Shown here: piece by piece, positions 1-5,774 of the stretch | Position numbering within the stretch: the first letter of the stretch is position 1 | Layout of the letters: the number at the start of each line of letters is the position of its first letter | Assembly (NCBI GenBank): GCA_964348745.1 | Contig: CAYGDT010000058.1 | Location: 1-9,383 of the forward strand | Reading direction: 5' to 3' | From: CAYGDT01 sp964348745 | GTDB lineage: Bacteria; Patescibacteriota; Gracilibacteria; Peribacterales; Peribacteraceae | DNA: 9,383 bases | The notes under the pieces: generated by a model | The model's input: the letters and a program-made list of their open reading frames with translations, nothing else | Databases searched by the model: none | What the model was told of the DNA's origin: nothing | Position numbers and translations under genes: made by a program

Positions 1-188
1 GTTGAAAATGTTGCCAATGCAAAAAACGTGCCGGCTACCGGTGCGAAAATACTGATTGCTCCGATGAAGATTAAAAATGCAACGGAGGCTCCGATCAGAT
101 TGTTTGCTTTTATGCCGACCGTGCTGCCCTCTGTTTCCTGAAACCCGACCCTCAAGAACGTTGTCAGGGACTCAAAGATAAAATGCAC
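1..188 (-). CDS. Partial hypothetical membrane protein (N-terminal piece, start uncertain)
   Basis: An open frame on the minus strand enters the window at position 1 and runs back to a stop codon (TGA) near 222-220. The translated piece has a polar start (HFIFESLTTFLRVGFQETEG) followed by about 35 strongly hydrophobic residues (LIGASVAFLIFIGAISIFAP and onward) that would form one or two membrane spans. No family is recognised. The chosen start is GTG at 188-186, because there is no ATG in frame and a purine stretch (GGAGAGG) lies just before it; other genes here use ATG without such a sequence, so the start is weak. The palindrome at 203-229 sits just upstream. It could instead be non-coding or a remnant of a gene disrupted near its start. 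Confidence 0.35.
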   Translation of the reverse strand, partial: MHFIFESLTTFLRVGFQETEGSTVGIKANNLIGASVAFLIFIGAISIFAPVAGTFFALATFS

Positions 189-202
189 GACCTCTCCGCC
201 CA

Positions 203-229
203 GCCACCGTCAGATTAATCTGACGTGGC
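203..229. repeat. Palindrome, CCAC(C)GTCAG-type, copy 1
   Basis: Positions 209-224 read GTCAGATTAATCTGAC, a perfect 16-base palindrome. It is extended by GCCAC at 203-207 and GTGGC at 225-229, with one unpaired C at 208. A hairpin would have about 12 paired bases around a TTAA centre. No T-run follows on either strand, so it is not a standard intrinsic terminator. A near match lies at 8755-8780. Confidence 0.75.
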
Positions 230-415
230 CAGCCAACAGATACACGCAACCGTGCTGCCAATACCCTACAAATGCCCGAAGAGAGCAGGTTGAGCAGTTT
301 CTTTGGTAAGAGAACGGCGACAAATACGTCTCCTTGTCATTCCTGCCTGAAATTTTCTGCGTGAGTAGTAAAGAAGCTAATCGAGATCACGATCGATAAA
401 CTGTCTTACGTTCCC
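230..415. other. Non-coding stretch upstream of the kinase operon
   Basis: No convincing reading frame is visible here on either strand. It must hold the promoter of the two-component operon starting at 416. A TAAACT hexamer at 397-402 lies 13 bases before the ATG and could be a -10 box, but no good -35 partner is seen at 16-18 bases, so no promoter is called. Confidence 0.4.
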
Positions 416-1798
416 ATGAGCAAAAAAACTATTTCCACATACGATGGCATCGCCTTCAATCTCAAAGTTCTCGCCAAAGAGAAGGAAGAGGTCAGGCGTA
501 AACTGGTGGTAACGGCAAAGAAGCTTAGCCTCAAAGCCAAACAACTTGCTGTGACTGCCAAGGAAAAAGAGTCTGTCAGACGGAAACTGGTTGTGACTGC
601 CAAAAAGCTTCGCATGAAGGCCGCGCAGCTTGCCGTGACTGCGAAGGAAAAGGAGGATGTCCGGCGTAAGCTGGTGGTGACGGCGCGGAGGCTCAAAATG
701 TCGCATGAAACGCTGGAGAAGAAAATTCTTGAACGAACCAAAGACTGCGACGAGCTCCGGGCGAAGAGCGAGGCGATCATTGCCAGTATCGGTGATGGTT
801 TGATTGCTACGGATAAAAAGGGCCGCATTCTCCTTGTGAACAAAGCATTTCAGAGAATGCTTGGTTGGAATGAACATGAGGCGCAAGGAAAGTACCTGTC
901 CGAGGTTATTCCGATGGTCGACATGAATGGCACAGCCATTGCGGAATCGGAACGTTTAGTCGCCAAAACACTCAAAGAGCGCGTTACGATGACTGCGACG
1001 ATGTACTACAAGCGAAAAGATGGCACTTTTTTCCCCGTAGCCATAACGGTTGCCCCTATTTTTATAGGCAAAGAGTTGATCGGCGCCGTGAAGGTATTCC
1101 GGGATATTACCAAAGAGAAGGAAATCGATAGAGCACGATCTGAATTCATGTCCATCGCGTCTCACCAGTTACGAACGCCTCTCACGGCAATCCGATGGGC
1201 GCTCTCGAGTTTGAAGAGAGAAAATCTTCCCGAGGAGCAGATGAAACTCGTGAGTATCTCACACGAAACCTCCACAAACATGGCGTTGACGATCAAGAGA
1301 ATGTTGATGATCTCACATCTGGAAGAGGACGGTATGGAACCGGCAATCACGCAGGTGGACCTGCTGATGGTGTTGCAGAAGATCGCGCGCCTCCATGATT
1401 CCCATCGTTTGCGAAACGGGCTGGAACTCACGATCCGGTGTCCGAAGGATCTGCGTGTGCGAACGGATGAGCAGCTGCTCATTGAAATCCTCGACAACCT
1501 TCTCAGCAATGCCTGCAATTACACACCGAGAGGCGGGAAGGTGAGCATCCGTGCCGTACACGAAGGGAAGAATGTACGTATCGATGTTGCAGATACGGGC
1601 CATGGGATTCCGCAGGAGGAGCAAAAGAAAATCCCGAAGAAATTCTTCAGGGCTTCGAACATCGCGAGCCCTGCAGCAGCGGGTACCGGTATCGGCTTGT
1701 ATATGGTCTACAATATCGTTCGCTTGGTCGGTGGGACGATCTCCTTCGTCTCAAAGGAGAACAAAGGCACGACATTCACTCTTTTATTTCCTTCCTGA
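416..1798 (+). CDS. Soluble PAS-domain sensor histidine kinase with N-terminal coiled-coil repeats
   Basis: This 460-residue kinase should autophosphorylate a histidine and pass the phosphate to receivers such as the two encoded directly downstream. Residues 20-95 are a highly charged repeat of 28 residues (four heptads), with AKEKE starting at 20, 48 and 76 and VRRKLVVTA in each copy, continuing as a helix to about 118. A PAS domain spans about 119-235 (IGDGLIATD, then the RKDGTFFPV strand and FRDIT end). The HisKA H-box is SHQLRTPL with H250 as phosphoacceptor. The ATPase domain shows an N-box (NLLSNACNYTP, 361-371), G1 (DTGHGIP, 393-399) and G2 (GTGIGLYMV, 423-431). No membrane span or signal peptide is seen, so it probably senses a cytoplasmic signal. 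There is no Shine-Dalgarno sequence. The gap to the next gene is 5 bases. The signal is unknown. Confidence 0.93.
   Translation: MSKKTISTYDGIAFNLKVLAKEKEEVRRKLVVTAKKLSLKAKQLAVTAKEKESVRRKLVVTAKKLRMKAAQLAVTAKEKEDVRRKLVVTARRLKMSHETLEKKILERTKDCDELRAKSEAIIASIGDGLIATDKKGRILLVNKAFQRMLGWNEHEAQGKYLSEVIPMVDMNGTAIAESERLVAKTLKERVTMTATMYYKRKDGTFFPVAITVAPIFIGKELIGAVKVFRDITKEKEIDRARSEFMSIASHQLRTPLTAIRWALSSLKRENLPEEQMKLVSISHETSTNMALTIKRMLMISHLEEDGMEPAITQVDLLMVLQKIARLHDSHRLRNGLELTIRCPKDLRVRTDEQLLIEILDNLLSNACNYTPRGGKVSIRAVHEGKNVRIDVADTGHGIPQEEQKKIPKKFFRASNIASPAAAGTGIGLYMVYNIVRLVGGTISFVSKENKGTTFTLLFPS
455..706 (+). repeat. Coding tandem repeat, 84-bp unit, about 2.7 copies
   Basis: Inside the kinase gene the DNA encoding AKEKExVRRKLVVTAKKL is repeated with a period of 84 bp (28 codons). 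The copies have diverged at third positions, so this is an older in-frame duplication and not a recent slippage tract. The third copy is shortened and runs into the helix that leads to the PAS domain. Confidence 0.8.
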
Positions 1799-1803
1799 TT
1801 TTT

Positions 1804-2184
1804 ATGAGTAAACACGTCCTCATCGCCGAAGATGACACCATGCTCGCCGAGATGATGGGAAAAGTTCTGAAGAAATACAACGTCCGTGTCACAATCGCGT
1901 ATAACGGACACGAAGCGGTCGAGGCGATGCAGCAGGAAGTGCCGGATCTGCTGCTTCTTGATCTTCTCTTGCCCAAACTCGATGGCCACGGTGTATTAAA
2001 AGCCATGAAGAAAAAAAAGCTGGATTGCACAGTGATCGTGGTATCGAATGTGAATGACAAAGAGACGAAAGCGAAGTGCAAGGAGATGGACGTACAACAT
2101 TATTTCGTGAAGAACGACATGGACGATGACGCCCTGTGGCCCGCAATCGAGAAGTATTTATTTCCCGCTTCCCTCAAATCTTGA
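1804..2184 (+). CDS. Single-domain response regulator (receiver) 1
   Basis: A 126-residue CheY-like receiver with no output domain. The acidic pocket is E9-D10-D11, the phosphoacceptor is D53 in LLLLDLLLP, the switch Ser is S81 (VVSN) and the conserved Lys is K103 (FVKND). All the residues needed for phosphorylation are present, and the upstream kinase is the likely donor. As it lacks a DNA-binding domain it must act by protein contact or as a phosphate relay or sink. It starts 5 bases after the kinase stop and its own TGA overlaps the next start (TGATGA). It is clearly a paralogue of the following receiver; both carry an unusual acidic KxDMDD tail after the Lys. Confidence 0.92.
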   Translation: MSKHVLIAEDDTMLAEMMGKVLKKYNVRVTIAYNGHEAVEAMQQEVPDLLLLDLLLPKLDGHGVLKAMKKKKLDCTVIVVSNVNDKETKAKCKEMDVQHYFVKNDMDDDALWPAIEKYLFPASLKS

Positions 2185-2555
2185 TGAGCACACTACAAAA
2201 ACATATTATCATTGCGGAAGATGACACCTTCCTGCTCACGATGATGACGAAAGCCATTACCAAACACGGTGTACGTGTCAGCAACGCGCAAAACGGACAG
2301 GAAGCGATTGATGCCATCGACAACGATCCTCCCGACCTCTTGCTTCTTGATCTCCTGATGCCGCAGGTGGATGGGTTTGCCGTTCTGGAACACAGGAAAC
2401 AAAAGAAATTGAAATTTCCCGTCGTCGCCTGTTCAAATCTCAGCGACAAAGCAAGCATAGAGAAATGTCATGATTTTGATGTGAATGAATACCTCATTAA
2501 AAGTGATATGGATGATGAGCAAATCTGGAGCGTTGTGGAGAAATACCTGAAGTAG
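2184..2555 (+). CDS. Single-domain response regulator (receiver) 2
   Basis: A 123-residue receiver, paralogous to the one before it. The acidic pocket is E12-D13-D14, the phosphoacceptor D56 (LLLLDLLMP), the switch Ser S84 (CSN) and the Lys K106 (IKSDMDD). The start is set at the ATG that overlaps the previous stop, giving the N-terminus MSTLQKHIIIAEDD, which aligns with MSKHVLIAEDD of its neighbour. A frame extending upstream to 2136 would add 16 unrelated residues inside receiver 1 and is rejected. The overlap suggests translational coupling. There is no output domain. The surface between D56 and S84 differs most between the two receivers, so they may have different partners. Confidence 0.92.
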   Translation: MSTLQKHIIIAEDDTFLLTMMTKAITKHGVRVSNAQNGQEAIDAIDNDPPDLLLLDLLMPQVDGFAVLEHRKQKKLKFPVVACSNLSDKASIEKCHDFDVNEYLIKSDMDDEQIWSVVEKYLK

Positions 2556-2584
2556 GCAACGATGCAGGTTGTTCCACGGACACA

Positions 2585-2613
2585 TTGCTGATTGTTGCAA
2601 TATCGTGTAGACT
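2585..2613 (+). promoter_or_regulatory. Candidate promoter for the small membrane proteins
   Basis: TTGCTG at 2585-2590 and TAGACT at 2608-2613 are separated by 17 bases. The hexamers are only moderate matches to a housekeeping sigma-70 pattern, but the same TTGC...N17...TAGAyT arrangement recurs before csoR. Transcription would start about at the ATG at 2619, giving a leaderless message. Confidence 0.35.
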
Positions 2614-2618
2614 GGCCG

Positions 2619-2699
2619 ATGCTTGGGAAAATCCTCATGGCGACGGTCGGTGCGATTCTCCTTCTCATTATTCTCAAAGCTTCCAATCGAAAAAAATAA
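2619..2699 (+). CDS. Tiny single-span membrane protein, 26 residues
   Basis: ATG at 2619 opens a frame of 26 codons ending in TAA. The product has a short N-terminus (MLGKILM), a hydrophobic segment of about 16 residues (ATVGAILLLIILKA) and a basic tail (SNRKK), as expected for a small membrane protein with its C-terminus in the cytoplasm by the positive-inside rule. It is too short for homology to be obvious. It lies between the receivers and another small membrane protein, and a candidate promoter sits just before it. It could be a chance frame; the clean span and basic tail argue for a real peptide. Confidence 0.45.
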   Translation: MLGKILMATVGAILLLIILKASNRKK

Positions 2700-2722
2700 T
2701 TCTATTCCTTCCCCTTTTTTTT

Positions 2723-2884
2723 ATGAACGACTCGAATGACAGTGGTATCAGTATGATCGTCGCTATCGTCGGCATCCTTGCGATTGCGGTTGTTGCTTAT
2801 TTTGCGGTGCAGTTTCTCAGTCAGAAGAACGCTGAGAAGCAGGTCATTGAAGTAAATCTTCCTGTCCAAGACGAACAGCAGTAG
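2723..2884 (+). CDS. Small single-span membrane protein, 53 residues
   Basis: The product begins MNDSNDSG, then has one strong membrane span (about residues 10-33, rich in Ile, Val and Ala) and a polar, acidic C-terminal tail ending DEQQ. The ATG at 2723 is preceded by a run of pyrimidines (CCCCTTTTTTTT), the same start context as the other genes; the frame is open further upstream to 2585, but that part is polar, unlike a protein, and overlaps the 26-residue gene in another frame. Function is unknown. It may be cotranscribed with the preceding small gene (gap 23 bases). Confidence 0.65.
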   Translation: MNDSNDSGISMIVAIVGILAIAVVAYFAVQFLSQKNAEKQVIEVNLPVQDEQQ

Positions 2885-2910
2885 TACTCAGCAGTCGGCG
2901 GAGCCACATT

Positions 2911-2954
2911 CGGAAGAATTATTCTACCTCTCTTGGTAAGAATATCTTCTTCCG
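2911..2954 (+). terminator. Hairpin after the small membrane protein gene, possible weak terminator
   Basis: CGGAAGAATTATTCT at 2911-2925 pairs with AGAATATCTTCTTCCG at 2939-2954, giving about 14 base pairs with one small bulge and a 13-base loop. A loosely T-rich stretch (TTCGTCTTAATTTT) follows without a clean T-run. It may end the upstream transcript or fold in the leader of the gene at 2998. Confidence 0.45.
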
Positions 2955-2997
2955 TTCGTCTTAATTTTAGATTACGTTTCCATCCCCCAATGTTCGT

Positions 2998-4119
2998 ATG
3001 AAAAAATTCCTTTCGATGTTCCTTGCTGCGGTCGGTATCACGACCTTCCTTCCACTCGTCGCTATTGCCGCGAAGTATTCCCCTCCGTCTGCTTCTACTT
3101 CTGTCTCTGTGATGGCGAAAAGCCAGTGCATGCAGCAAGCAGTCGCAAAACGCGGAAGCGTGCTGATAGATGCTTTTAACGGTTTGAACGAAGCAGTTAC
3201 CCATGCCCTTAAGGACCGGGTGGTGAGCGAATCTCGTGCGTGGGGTGAAAGCGACGTAAAGACACGGGAGAGGCTGCTCAAAAGCGCTTCCCAAACGTTT
3301 GATGAGGCGTACCGGACGGCATCGAAAGATCTGGAACGAAGAAAGGATGCGGCATGGAAACAATTCGAGAGCGAAAGCCGATCCTGTAAAGCAGCAAAAA
3401 TTGCTCCTGTCGCCGCTTGTCTTCGGGCAGGAATGGATGGAAAGCCCGGGGTATATGTACAGTGCCCCGATAAATGTGTGGCGTATTGCCCCGACGGAAC
3501 TCCCTACAACTCGTGCGTGCAATACTTCGCCGATCCTTGTATGAATCATTCAAGCACCGTTCCTTCGATTGCCATTGTTTCTCCCAATGGCGGAGAGACG
3601 TACAAAAAAGGTGGAAATCCGATTACGGTCTATTGGAAAACAATGAATGTATCGGAATCCCAACTATTGAATACAATCAGACTGAGAGCCTATCCCGATG
3701 GCCAGGAATACAATTTGGTCTTCGATGCGGTCAATGACGGTCAGGAAGTGGTGTATATACCGTCTTCCGTTCCAAGCGGAGCTTATACTATTGAGATCAA
3801 GTCGGATGTGAACGGAACCACAATCATGGATGCAAGTGATTCGTATTTTAAAATCATCGATGCAACTGAATCTGCTGTGTGGGAGCAAGTGAAATGCGTC
3901 TTCGAAGCTTCCTCGCAGAAGCAAACGTGCTATAGCTCAAACAGCGAAGGACAAGAGATGACATTCATGTGCAGCGGCATCGAAACTTGCGTCGCGGACG
4001 TACAGGGACCGAAGGGTGCTTCTCTTACATGGAAGAGTTCTTGCGGCGGCTATGCCTACACCACGATGGACGGTAACAGTGAACATGCAAAATTCTTCTG
4101 CGGAGGAAGCGTTCGCTAA
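2998..4119 (+). CDS. Secreted cysteine-rich surface protein, function unknown
   Basis: A 373-residue exported protein. It begins with a Sec signal peptide (MKK, hydrophobic core to about residue 22, likely cleavage after AIA at 22-24). Residues about 40-135 are helical and charged. Residues about 140-182 hold a cluster of cysteines (CLRAG, QCPDKCVAYCPDG, NSC, DPC). Residues about 188-288 resemble the beta-sandwich repeat that starts SPNGGETYKKG and often occurs in bacterial surface proteins (Ser-Thr-rich/Kre9-Knh1-like type). The C-terminal 80 residues contain six evenly spread cysteines and the motif WKSSCGGYAYTTMDG, which suggests a small disulphide-stabilised domain. No catalytic motif or anchor is seen. 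It is a monocistronic gene, with a terminator after it at 4261. Confidence 0.85.
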   Translation: MKKFLSMFLAAVGITTFLPLVAIAAKYSPPSASTSVSVMAKSQCMQQAVAKRGSVLIDAFNGLNEAVTHALKDRVVSESRAWGESDVKTRERLLKSASQTFDEAYRTASKDLERRKDAAWKQFESESRSCKAAKIAPVAACLRAGMDGKPGVYVQCPDKCVAYCPDGTPYNSCVQYFADPCMNHSSTVPSIAIVSPNGGETYKKGGNPITVYWKTMNVSESQLLNTIRLRAYPDGQEYNLVFDAVNDGQEVVYIPSSVPSGAYTIEIKSDVNGTTIMDASDSYFKIIDATESAVWEQVKCVFEASSQKQTCYSSNSEGQEMTFMCSGIETCVADVQGPKGASLTWKSSCGGYAYTTMDGNSEHAKFFCGGSVR

Positions 4120-4237
4120 GGAAGCTCTGAGAAACATGCAATTTTGTCATCCTGAGCTCGTCGAAGGATGATAAAATGGCGATTGGAGGGGAAAATGTAT
4201 GGTTCGACGGGCTCACCATGACATTTTCAGAGCTTCC
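4120..4237. repeat. 118-bp inverted-repeat element (paired GAGCyCGTCGA hairpins)
   Basis: The ends GGAAGCTCTGA (4120-4130) and TCAGAGCTTCC (4227-4237) are perfect inverted repeats. Inside lie two copies of one hairpin in opposite orientation. The left copy is TCATCCT (4147-4153), loop GAGCTCGTCGA, AGGATGA (4165-4171), with TTTT/AAAA outside. The right copy is ATGGT (4199-4203), loop TCGACGGGCTC, ACCAT (4215-4219). The loops match (GAGCyCGTCGA) while the stems differ in a paired way. Similar TCATCCTGAGC..GTCGAAGGATG repeats are widespread intergenic palindromes in bacteria. The element begins on the base after the upstream stop codon. No transposase is present. Confidence 0.75.
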
Positions 4238-4260
4238 CTAACAACAATCATTTTTTTGCA

Positions 4261-4295
4261 ACGGACTGATTTTACACGGAAATCGGTCCGTTTTT
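4261..4295 (+). terminator. Intrinsic terminator
   Basis: ACGGACTGATTT (4261-4272) pairs with AAATCGGTCCGT (4280-4291) with one T-G wobble, loop of seven bases, and the stem runs into TTTTT (4291-4295). It is a strong intrinsic terminator for plus-strand transcription from the gene ending at 4119. It has no T-run on the minus strand, so it does not obviously serve the minus-strand operon ending at 4323. Confidence 0.85.
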
Positions 4296-4322
4296 CGTGA
4301 GATTTCTTCTCAGTACACATCA

Positions 4323-4997
4323 TCAAGGTTTGCCCTTACTACTCCACGATTTCAGCCACCGCGCAGGGTGTCCGGTGCGCCGTTTCCAGTAGAGCCATCC
4401 GATCATGCAGACCACTCCGAAGACGATGAGGATTTTGAAGACAGTCTCAGCCGTATCGATCCCCTCCATGAGCGATTCCATCGCGGCGAGTCCCGTGTAG
4501 CCAAGCAGCATGAAGGTGAGGTTGCGGATATAAAAGCCCGCGTAGGTGGCGACAAAGAAGGTCCGCAGGTTGATTTTCAGAATACCGCAGAGCAGTGAGA
4601 TCGGCGTGCTCGGCATGACGGGGATCGAGCGCAGGACAAGGAGGATGATCACGTCCTTCCATGTTCCCTTGAAGTGCTCGCCGAAGTGTTCCAGATCCTC
4701 GTGTTTGACGCCGATGTACTTACCGAAGCGCGGCACCGCCACGTCTTCCAATTTGTCTCCAAGCGCATAGAAGAGCCATGCACCGATCGTCTTTGCGAAT
4801 GTGGCGAGTGCGCAGATCCAGAGGAGATACGGCATGCCAAGTTGCTGCGAGGCTGTGATACTCCCTGCGAGTGTAGAAACCAATGGAGAAGGAATGGGCG
4901 CGATGATCTCTTCAATAATCCCGCCGACCATCACAAACAGCGGCAGCGGCACGGCCTGCGCGATCTGCTCTAGCCAAGCAATGACGCTTTGGAACAT
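4323..4997 (-). CDS. DedA/VTT-family (SNARE-associated) membrane protein
   Basis: A 224-residue polytopic membrane protein of the DedA/VTT type, some members of which flip undecaprenyl phosphate or phospholipids across the membrane. Supporting motifs are GGIIEEIIAPIPSPL (25-39, the re-entrant helix with an acidic residue before spaced prolines), GAWLFYALGDKL (72-83) and LRSIPVMPSTPISLLCG (122 onward), where R123 and the prolines fit the second re-entrant loop. Further spans lie near 60-80, 145-170 and 188-206, and a basic tail (WKRRTGH...KSWSSKGKP) should be cytoplasmic. The length is usual for the family. The start ATG follows a pyrimidine-rich tract. It lies 68 bases downstream of the YceI-family gene on the same strand, probably as one operon. 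The substrate cannot be read from the sequence. Confidence 0.85.
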   Translation of the reverse strand: MFQSVIAWLEQIAQAVPLPLFVMVGGIIEEIIAPIPSPLVSTLAGSITASQQLGMPYLLWICALATFAKTIGAWLFYALGDKLEDVAVPRFGKYIGVKHEDLEHFGEHFKGTWKDVIILLVLRSIPVMPSTPISLLCGILKINLRTFFVATYAGFYIRNLTFMLLGYTGLAAMESLMEGIDTAETVFKILIVFGVVCMIGWLYWKRRTGHPARWLKSWSSKGKP

Positions 4998-5030
4998 AGC
5001 AGGCAGATGCTACAGAAAAACATTGTTATT

Positions 5031-5051
5031 GTCATGGTGAGCGTGTCACCA
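5031..5051. repeat. Degenerate copy of the GAGC..GTC hairpin
   Basis: GTCATGGTGAGC at 5031-5042 is identical to the reverse complement of GCTCACCATGAC in the right arm of the 118-bp element. It continues as GTGTCACCA, so TGGT and ACCA (5035-5038 and 5048-5051) can pair around the loop. It lies in the 68-base gap between the two minus-strand genes. Confidence 0.5.
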
Positions 5052-5065
5052 GCCGAGCATCACGA

Positions 5066-5674
5066 TCATTTCGTAAAGACGAGCTTCACGTCCACAGCAA
5101 CAGTCGTATCGAGTAGTTTGTTGCCGTAGCTGTCGTTACCGATGCCGAATTCCTGTCGTGGGAAGTCGTAGTGGGCCGTCAGGTAGTCGTTCGTGATCTC
5201 CGCGGAAATGGTAACGCTCTTCGTTACGCCCTTGACGGTCAAATCACCCGTAATCGCGTAGTGCGTTGCATCGGTCTTCACAATGCCGGTTGAAGCAAAT
5301 ATCGCACGGGGGTGCTGCTCGACGAAGAAGAAGTCCTCACGTTGAAGATGTTGAGTCAATCCCTCGGCATCGGTCACCGCGGAGGCAAGGTTGATGGCGA
5401 CGGCGATGACTGCCTTCTCAAGATTCGAGGGTTCCGTTGTATCGAGCGTGACTCCTGCGGTGTAATCAGTGAACTTGCCTTCGTGGTCTATGACGTCGCT
5501 ACCGCCGACGAACGAAAGTACGCTCTGATCCATGTCGATCCCCTTCATGGTTCCGTCGAACTCAACCGTCGTTTCCGCTACAGGAGTTTTCTCCAACTCC
5601 GTAAGTGAAGAAGTTTTGCACGCAGCGAGAGTGAGGAGCGAGAGGGCTAGGAACGGAATGGTGAATTTGCGCAT
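5066..5674 (-). CDS. YceI-family lipoprotein
   Basis: A 202-residue exported lipoprotein. The signal peptide ends in the lipobox LAAC with C19 as the lipidated residue. The remainder reads as a YceI lipocalin-like barrel: VLSFVGGSDVIDHEGKFTDY near 54-72, then a LASAVTD...GLTQHLQREDFFFVEQHPRAIFAST block, then YAITGDLTVKGVTKSVTISA. YceI-like proteins are known to bind long isoprenoid chains in an internal cavity; the ligand here is unknown. The ATG is set by the signal peptide and follows a pyrimidine-rich stretch with no Shine-Dalgarno sequence. It is divergent from the copper cluster, with about 100 bases between, and is probably cotranscribed with the DedA-family gene downstream. Confidence 0.88.
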   Translation of the reverse strand: MRKFTIPFLALSLLTLAACKTSSLTELEKTPVAETTVEFDGTMKGIDMDQSVLSFVGGSDVIDHEGKFTDYTAGVTLDTTEPSNLEKAVIAVAINLASAVTDAEGLTQHLQREDFFFVEQHPRAIFASTGIVKTDATHYAITGDLTVKGVTKSVTISAEITNDYLTAHYDFPRQEFGIGNDSYGNKLLDTTVAVDVKLVFTK

Positions 5675-5737
5675 GGTGTTAGAGGAAAGAATGAGGTCCC
5701 CATACTAGACCACATGCGAGAGAATTGCTTGGTTATA

Positions 5738-5767
5738 TTGCCCATATTTTCTACAAGGTGATACAAT
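5738..5767 (+). promoter_or_regulatory. Promoter of the copper cluster with extended -10, probably leaderless
   Basis: TACAAT at 5762-5767 matches the -10 consensus at five of six bases and is preceded by TGA, an extended -10 (TGnTACAAT). A weak -35, TTGCCC, lies at 5738-5743, 18 bases away. The ATG at 5775 begins 7 bases after the -10, so transcription should start at or next to the start codon. Confidence 0.6.
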
Positions 5768-5774
5768 AGCCACG

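Noticed and set aside
1..141. Plus-strand open frame at the left edge (VENVANAKNVPATG..., ends in TGA at 139-141)
   Set aside because: The minus strand over the same bases gives a clean membrane-span pattern; the plus frame has no recognisable features.
455..706. Tandem 84-bp repeats as a possible CRISPR or minisatellite
   Set aside because: Units are contiguous, in frame and protein-coding without spacers.
406..886. Two overlapping minus-strand frames opposite the kinase N-terminus with repeated FFAVTTSLRLTSS-like units
   Set aside because: The repetition only mirrors the 84-bp coding repeat of the kinase; no start context or family match.
2821..3549. Long minus-strand open frame, 242 codons, opposite the secreted protein gene
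   Set aside because: The plus strand has a signal peptide, domain structure and terminator; the minus frame has no coherent hydrophobic or motif pattern and is a shadow.
4261..4295. Bidirectional terminator serving the minus-strand operon as well
   Set aside because: There is no T-run after the hairpin on the minus strand.
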